Shown here: piece after piece, positions 6,301-7,880 of the stretch
How positions within the stretch are numbered: position 1 is the first letter of the stretch
Layout: each line of letters opens with the position of its first letter
Source of the DNA: Clostridiales bacterium
GTDB lineage: Bacteria > Bacillota > Clostridia > Christensenellales > CAG-138
DNA length: 7,880 nt
Assembly: GCA_009783775.1 (NCBI GenBank)
Contig: WRCT01000080.1
Location: 1 to 7,880 of the forward strand
Direction of reading: 5' to 3'
Position numbers and translations under genes: made by a program
Notes under the pieces: model-generated
The model's database searches: none
The model's input: only the letters and a program-made list of their open reading frames with translations
Told to the model about the DNA's origin: nothing

Positions 6301-7880
6301 ACGCACTGATGTGTACGACCTGACGAATATCTATGCAGCGGGCGTCTCGACGGCGGAGTGCGCGTTCAGCTACTTTAGCGGCGCCTCTGTCAGCCCCGGC
6401 ACGAAGGCGAATGTGGTCATCCACGGTGGCAGCAATACCGTAAGCACCGACACGGGCGTATCCGGCACAGACCTGGCCCTGCTGACAGAGGAGACCCTGA
6501 CGGGCGGCGGCAAGCTGTTTGTAACCGGCTTAGCGTTCTTCAACGACTTCGAAGTCACCGATGCCGGCGTTTACGCGGGGCAGACGGGCAACTACCACCT
6601 AATCAACAACATCGTCCGCAACTGCATACCCACCAGCACGATCGCGCAGGCACGCGCGGGCAATGAGGGTGATTACTTCCGCGTCAAGGGTACGCTTGTA
6701 ACCAACGGCAGCGATTCCGCAGCAAAAACCGCGTTCTTTGACTGCGTGTATATCGAGGATGCAACGGGCGGCATCTGCCTGTATCCGCAGAATGCCTACC
6801 GCGTGGGCTCCCAGGTCTGGGTCGCCGGTTTCCGGGGCGAATTCATGGATGACCTTCAGCTGGAGAATATCATTACCTACCTGCAAGACAATGCGGGAAA
6901 GACCGTCACGCCGAAACCCGTCACGCTGGCAGCCGCGAATTCGGCCGGACTGCAGGGCCAGCTGCTGCAGGTAGATGGCACCGTGATCGAAGTTGTCAAG
7001 TCTGAAGGGCGCCCCGAAACCATCCGCATTCAGGAGGGCACGGAAATAGTCACGATATTCCTGGATGGCTATATCGACTCCTACTCCGCCTATGATCTCG
7101 ACCACGTCGAAGTGGGGAACAAGATACGCGCCATTGGCGTCGCCGGTACGGGACCTGTTACCGACTGCGACGACTACCTCCCGCGCCTGCGTGTGCGCGA
7201 CGCGGCGGAAATCACCTGTCTGGAAGATTGGTGGGTTCCCCCCACGCCCAGCCCGACGCCTGCGCCGACCCCCACCCCGACCCCGTCACCCACACCCGTT
7301 CCGCCGGCCACCCCGACGCCTGCGCCCGAGGAGGGCTCTGAATGGGTATTGACGCCGCTGGACGATATCCTGCCCTCGGACGCGTTTGTCTTCACCGTGC
7401 GCTGGCAAACCACCAACTATGCCCTGCCGAACGACAGCGGATCAAGCTCGCCTGCCGGTGAGATTATCGGGGTTGTGGACGACAGGTTGGCACAGCCACC
7501 CCGTTTTGCCCTGCAATGGAGCGTGGAAAAGACGGAGAGCGGTTATATTTTCAAGGCTTACGGGAAAACAAATGTCTTTCTCTTCAACAACAACTCCAAT
7601 ACCGGCGTGCGCGTGGGCGCAAGCACCGCCAACGTATGGGCGCTGGATGAGACCAGCGGCTACTTTGTGAACACGGCAACCGAACGTTTCCTCGGCGTGT
7701 ACCGGGGCGCGCCCGACTGGCGCTCCTATACGTCGGTCAACAGCAACATCAGCGCGCAAACCCTCGAGTTCTATGTGAAACAGGTTCCCGAAACAACGCC
7801 GTCACCGACACCGACGCCATCACCAACGCCGACGCCATCACCAACGCCGACGCCATCACCAACGCCGACGCCATCACCAA
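3365..7880 (+). CDS. Secreted CehA/McbA-type PHP-domain metallohydrolase, multidomain (3' end missing)
   Basis: Open from 3365 to the edge, 1505 full codons, no stop. The start at 3365 has GGAGA six bases upstream; an in-frame ATG at 3359 (preceded by AGGGGAAAG) would add two residues. Signal peptide 1-34 (MKRMKKQ, a hydrophobic core, cleavage near TLA|AEA). Then: 38-205, beta-sandwich; about 209-285 and 290-378, two chitobiase/beta-hexosaminidase C-terminal-like domains (IFYR and IFYT strands); 383-610, PHP domain with H388-A-H390, D395, D421-H422, E473, H482, H526 and D589-N-H591, the metal-ligand pattern of the CehA/McbA group; 610-728, accessory beta domain; about 733-840, CARDB-like; 844-1090, alpha/beta domain like GATase/ThuA; 1092-1285, OB-like beta domains; 1292-1321, Pro/Thr linker; 1323-1476, a domain resembling those of the divergent neighbour; then a second Pro/Thr/Ser linker to the edge. 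By family it should be a metal-dependent hydrolase (phosphoester or ester) acting outside the cell. The substrate is unknown. Confidence 0.93.
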   Translation, partial: MKRMKKQALALVMAVLMIAVIAVPLFVLSPVTLAAEARSEIVGWEYPAGADGTELPANRGDAAWSGTVRVIGNTFRGSSIGIMTPGWNNASQYIEFKFSTKGFSSILHSAITRSSSSGPRDFMVQYSLDGTNFTDCSIFAVQGTSPNPSPVNLPLPAACDDQEWVWVRWVLASNIRVSGSGTVASGGSFNYDEITFTGMGKDADLIPQLVGGSEIALGETVYLSVERAGAQIFYRPFTEGTTAAYIPYNPATGITLASLPASIQTYAIDGGSGTEGRDRVYKLTQLKVKTVIASRFSGSLEANAQVALSCETPSATIFYTVTTRFGTTEAVTQAEKTYTGPFSFTEGQFPVRIVAYATRDGCLPSELQTMNYTLRVSGGEQFYKGVLHAHTNLSDGSGTIEQAYEYAKNTARNTDYLIVTDHSNSLDSASNLGTMDGSKTGLLYADGLTKWEYAKRAAAQATTADFVAGYGYEMTWSSGYGHANTFNTEGFVSRNNGTYTLAGGVGLINYYKLLAEYPDSISMYNHPGGFFGDFNDFAYWAPEYGSVMHLIEVGNGHGPVGGGSYFRSYEAYFRALDRGWRIGPANNQDNHQGRWGDSNTCRTLIYTNDFSEQGLYAAMRDLRVVATEDDNATLLMKVNGELFGTTLATKPATLNFEVTITNSDLSKKDGRLSIVTDNGLVVYQKSYVLVDGKITLEFELPPDRTYYVARVDQSDGRIVISSPVWVGAVGRVGVASITGEDGGTTLVHGEPTAVQVKIENMEAESYTADSVRLYYLDTDGTTEVTLGTVAGGVVSAGGSLTVSVPVTPTKSGRYAIFAEVEGSLGDEPKSINGKQEFTVIRETDILRVAIDGGHDNMYVSGSFPNSLTGLQTIVGNYSGKCSILSYPITDTSLQGVDLLVLTVPYADAGVSVRAYDAAEIAAIKAFTDAGGSLLVAGKTNTNAALNDILTAVGTDTRLRNDSLTDTVDRGSADHQLLFRRTDVYDLTNIYAAGVSTAECAFSYFSGASVSPGTKANVVIHGGSNTVSTDTGVSGTDLALLTEETLTGGGKLFVTGLAFFNDFEVTDAGVYAGQTGNYHLINNIVRNCIPTSTIAQARAGNEGDYFRVKGTLVTNGSDSAAKTAFFDCVYIEDATGGICLYPQNAYRVGSQVWVAGFRGEFMDDLQLENIITYLQDNAGKTVTPKPVTLAAANSAGLQGQLLQVDGTVIEVVKSEGRPETIRIQEGTEIVTIFLDGYIDSYSAYDLDHVEVGNKIRAIGVAGTGPVTDCDDYLPRLRVRDAAEITCLEDWWVPPTPSPTPAPTPTPTPSPTPVPPATPTPAPEEGSEWVLTPLDDILPSDAFVFTVRWQTTNYALPNDSGSSSPAGEIIGVVDDRLAQPPRFALQWSVEKTESGYIFKAYGKTNVFLFNNNSNTGVRVGASTANVWALDETSGYFVNTATERFLGVYRGAPDWRSYTSVNSNISAQTLEFYVKQVPETTPSPTPTPSPTPTPSPTPTPSPTPTPSP
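4511..5200 (+). other. PHP catalytic domain within the plus-strand protein
   Basis: This stretch encodes about residues 383-612. Motifs in order are H-A-H-T-N-L-S-D-G (H388, H390, D395), V-T-D-H-S-N (D421, H422), Y-E-M-T-W (E473), G-H-A-N (H482), N-H-P-G-G (H526) and N-Q-D-N-H-Q-G (D589, H591). These are the expected metal-binding positions of the PHP superfamily, and the last motif is typical of the CehA/McbA group. No expected ligand is missing, so the domain is probably active. The metal number and the substrate cannot be judged from sequence alone. Confidence 0.88.
7238..7327 (+). other. First Pro/Thr-rich interdomain linker
   Basis: Residues about 1292-1321 of the plus-strand protein are almost only Pro, Thr, Ser and Ala (P-T-P-S-P-T-P-A-P type). 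It separates the OB-like region from the following globular domain (1323-1476). Unlike the array at 7811, codons vary from unit to unit (acg, acc, aca for Thr; ccc, ccg, cct for Pro), so this linker is older or has been randomised. Confidence 0.9.
7811..7880 (+). repeat. Perfect 18-bp tandem repeat encoding Thr-Pro-Thr-Pro-Ser-Pro linker
   Basis: The unit ccgacgccatcaccaacg starts at 7811, 7829, 7847 and 7865 and is identical in every copy up to the window end (about 3.9 copies). A less regular Pro/Thr/Ser stretch precedes it from 7796. It encodes an extended, disordered linker of the kind that joins modules of secreted clostridial enzymes. Identical copies, even at the wobble positions, point to recent expansion by slippage. 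Confidence 0.95.

Overview
The window holds two long, divergently transcribed genes, both running off the edges, separated by a 176-bp intergenic region (3189-3364). I read both frames codon by codon and found no stop. The minus-strand gene (3188 down to base 1, at least 1062 codons) and the plus-strand gene (3365 to 7880, at least 1505 codons) together account for nearly every base. Both begin with a good Shine-Dalgarno sequence and a Sec-type signal peptide, so both products should be exported.

Organism: probably a Gram-positive anaerobe of the Clostridia/Bacillota type. The reasons are the GGAG(G) ribosome binding sites, the sigma-A-like promoters, the very large modular secreted proteins, the Pro/Thr/Ser linkers and the CehA/McbA-type PHP domain in a chitobiase-like setting. 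This is inference from style and family knowledge; there is no rRNA, tRNA or housekeeping gene to confirm it. Each end of the window lies inside a tandem repeat (150-bp units at the left, 18-bp units at the right). That suggests an assembled, possibly metagenomic, fragment that broke on repeats.

Layout. Bases 1-3188 (minus) encode a surface or secreted protein of unknown function: signal peptide, a ~165-aa beta-rich domain, a glycine-rich region, a cysteine-rich patch, a second and a third copy of the ~160-aa domain separated by CxxC motifs, then a tandem array of 50-aa cysteine-containing repeats that continues past the left edge. Bases 3189-3364 hold two outward-facing promoters, two ribosome binding sites and a set of helically phased TTTAC repeats. 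Bases 3365-7880 (plus) encode a secreted PHP-family metallohydrolase: signal peptide, N-terminal beta-sandwich, two chitobiase C-terminal-like domains, a PHP domain with a complete set of metal-ligand motifs, an accessory beta domain, a CARDB-like region, a GATase/ThuA-like alpha/beta domain, one or two OB-like domains, a Pro/Thr linker, a domain resembling those of the minus-strand protein, and a second Pro/Thr/Ser linker built from perfect 18-bp repeats at the edge.

How they may work together: the shared exported fate, the shared domain type and the common control region suggest one envelope-associated module, with one enzyme and one non-enzymatic partner. The substrate of the enzyme cannot be read from this window. 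I see no mobile element, CRISPR array, RNA gene or defence system. The most interesting signals are the shared recurrent domain, the diversified cysteine repeats and the phased TTTAC boxes.
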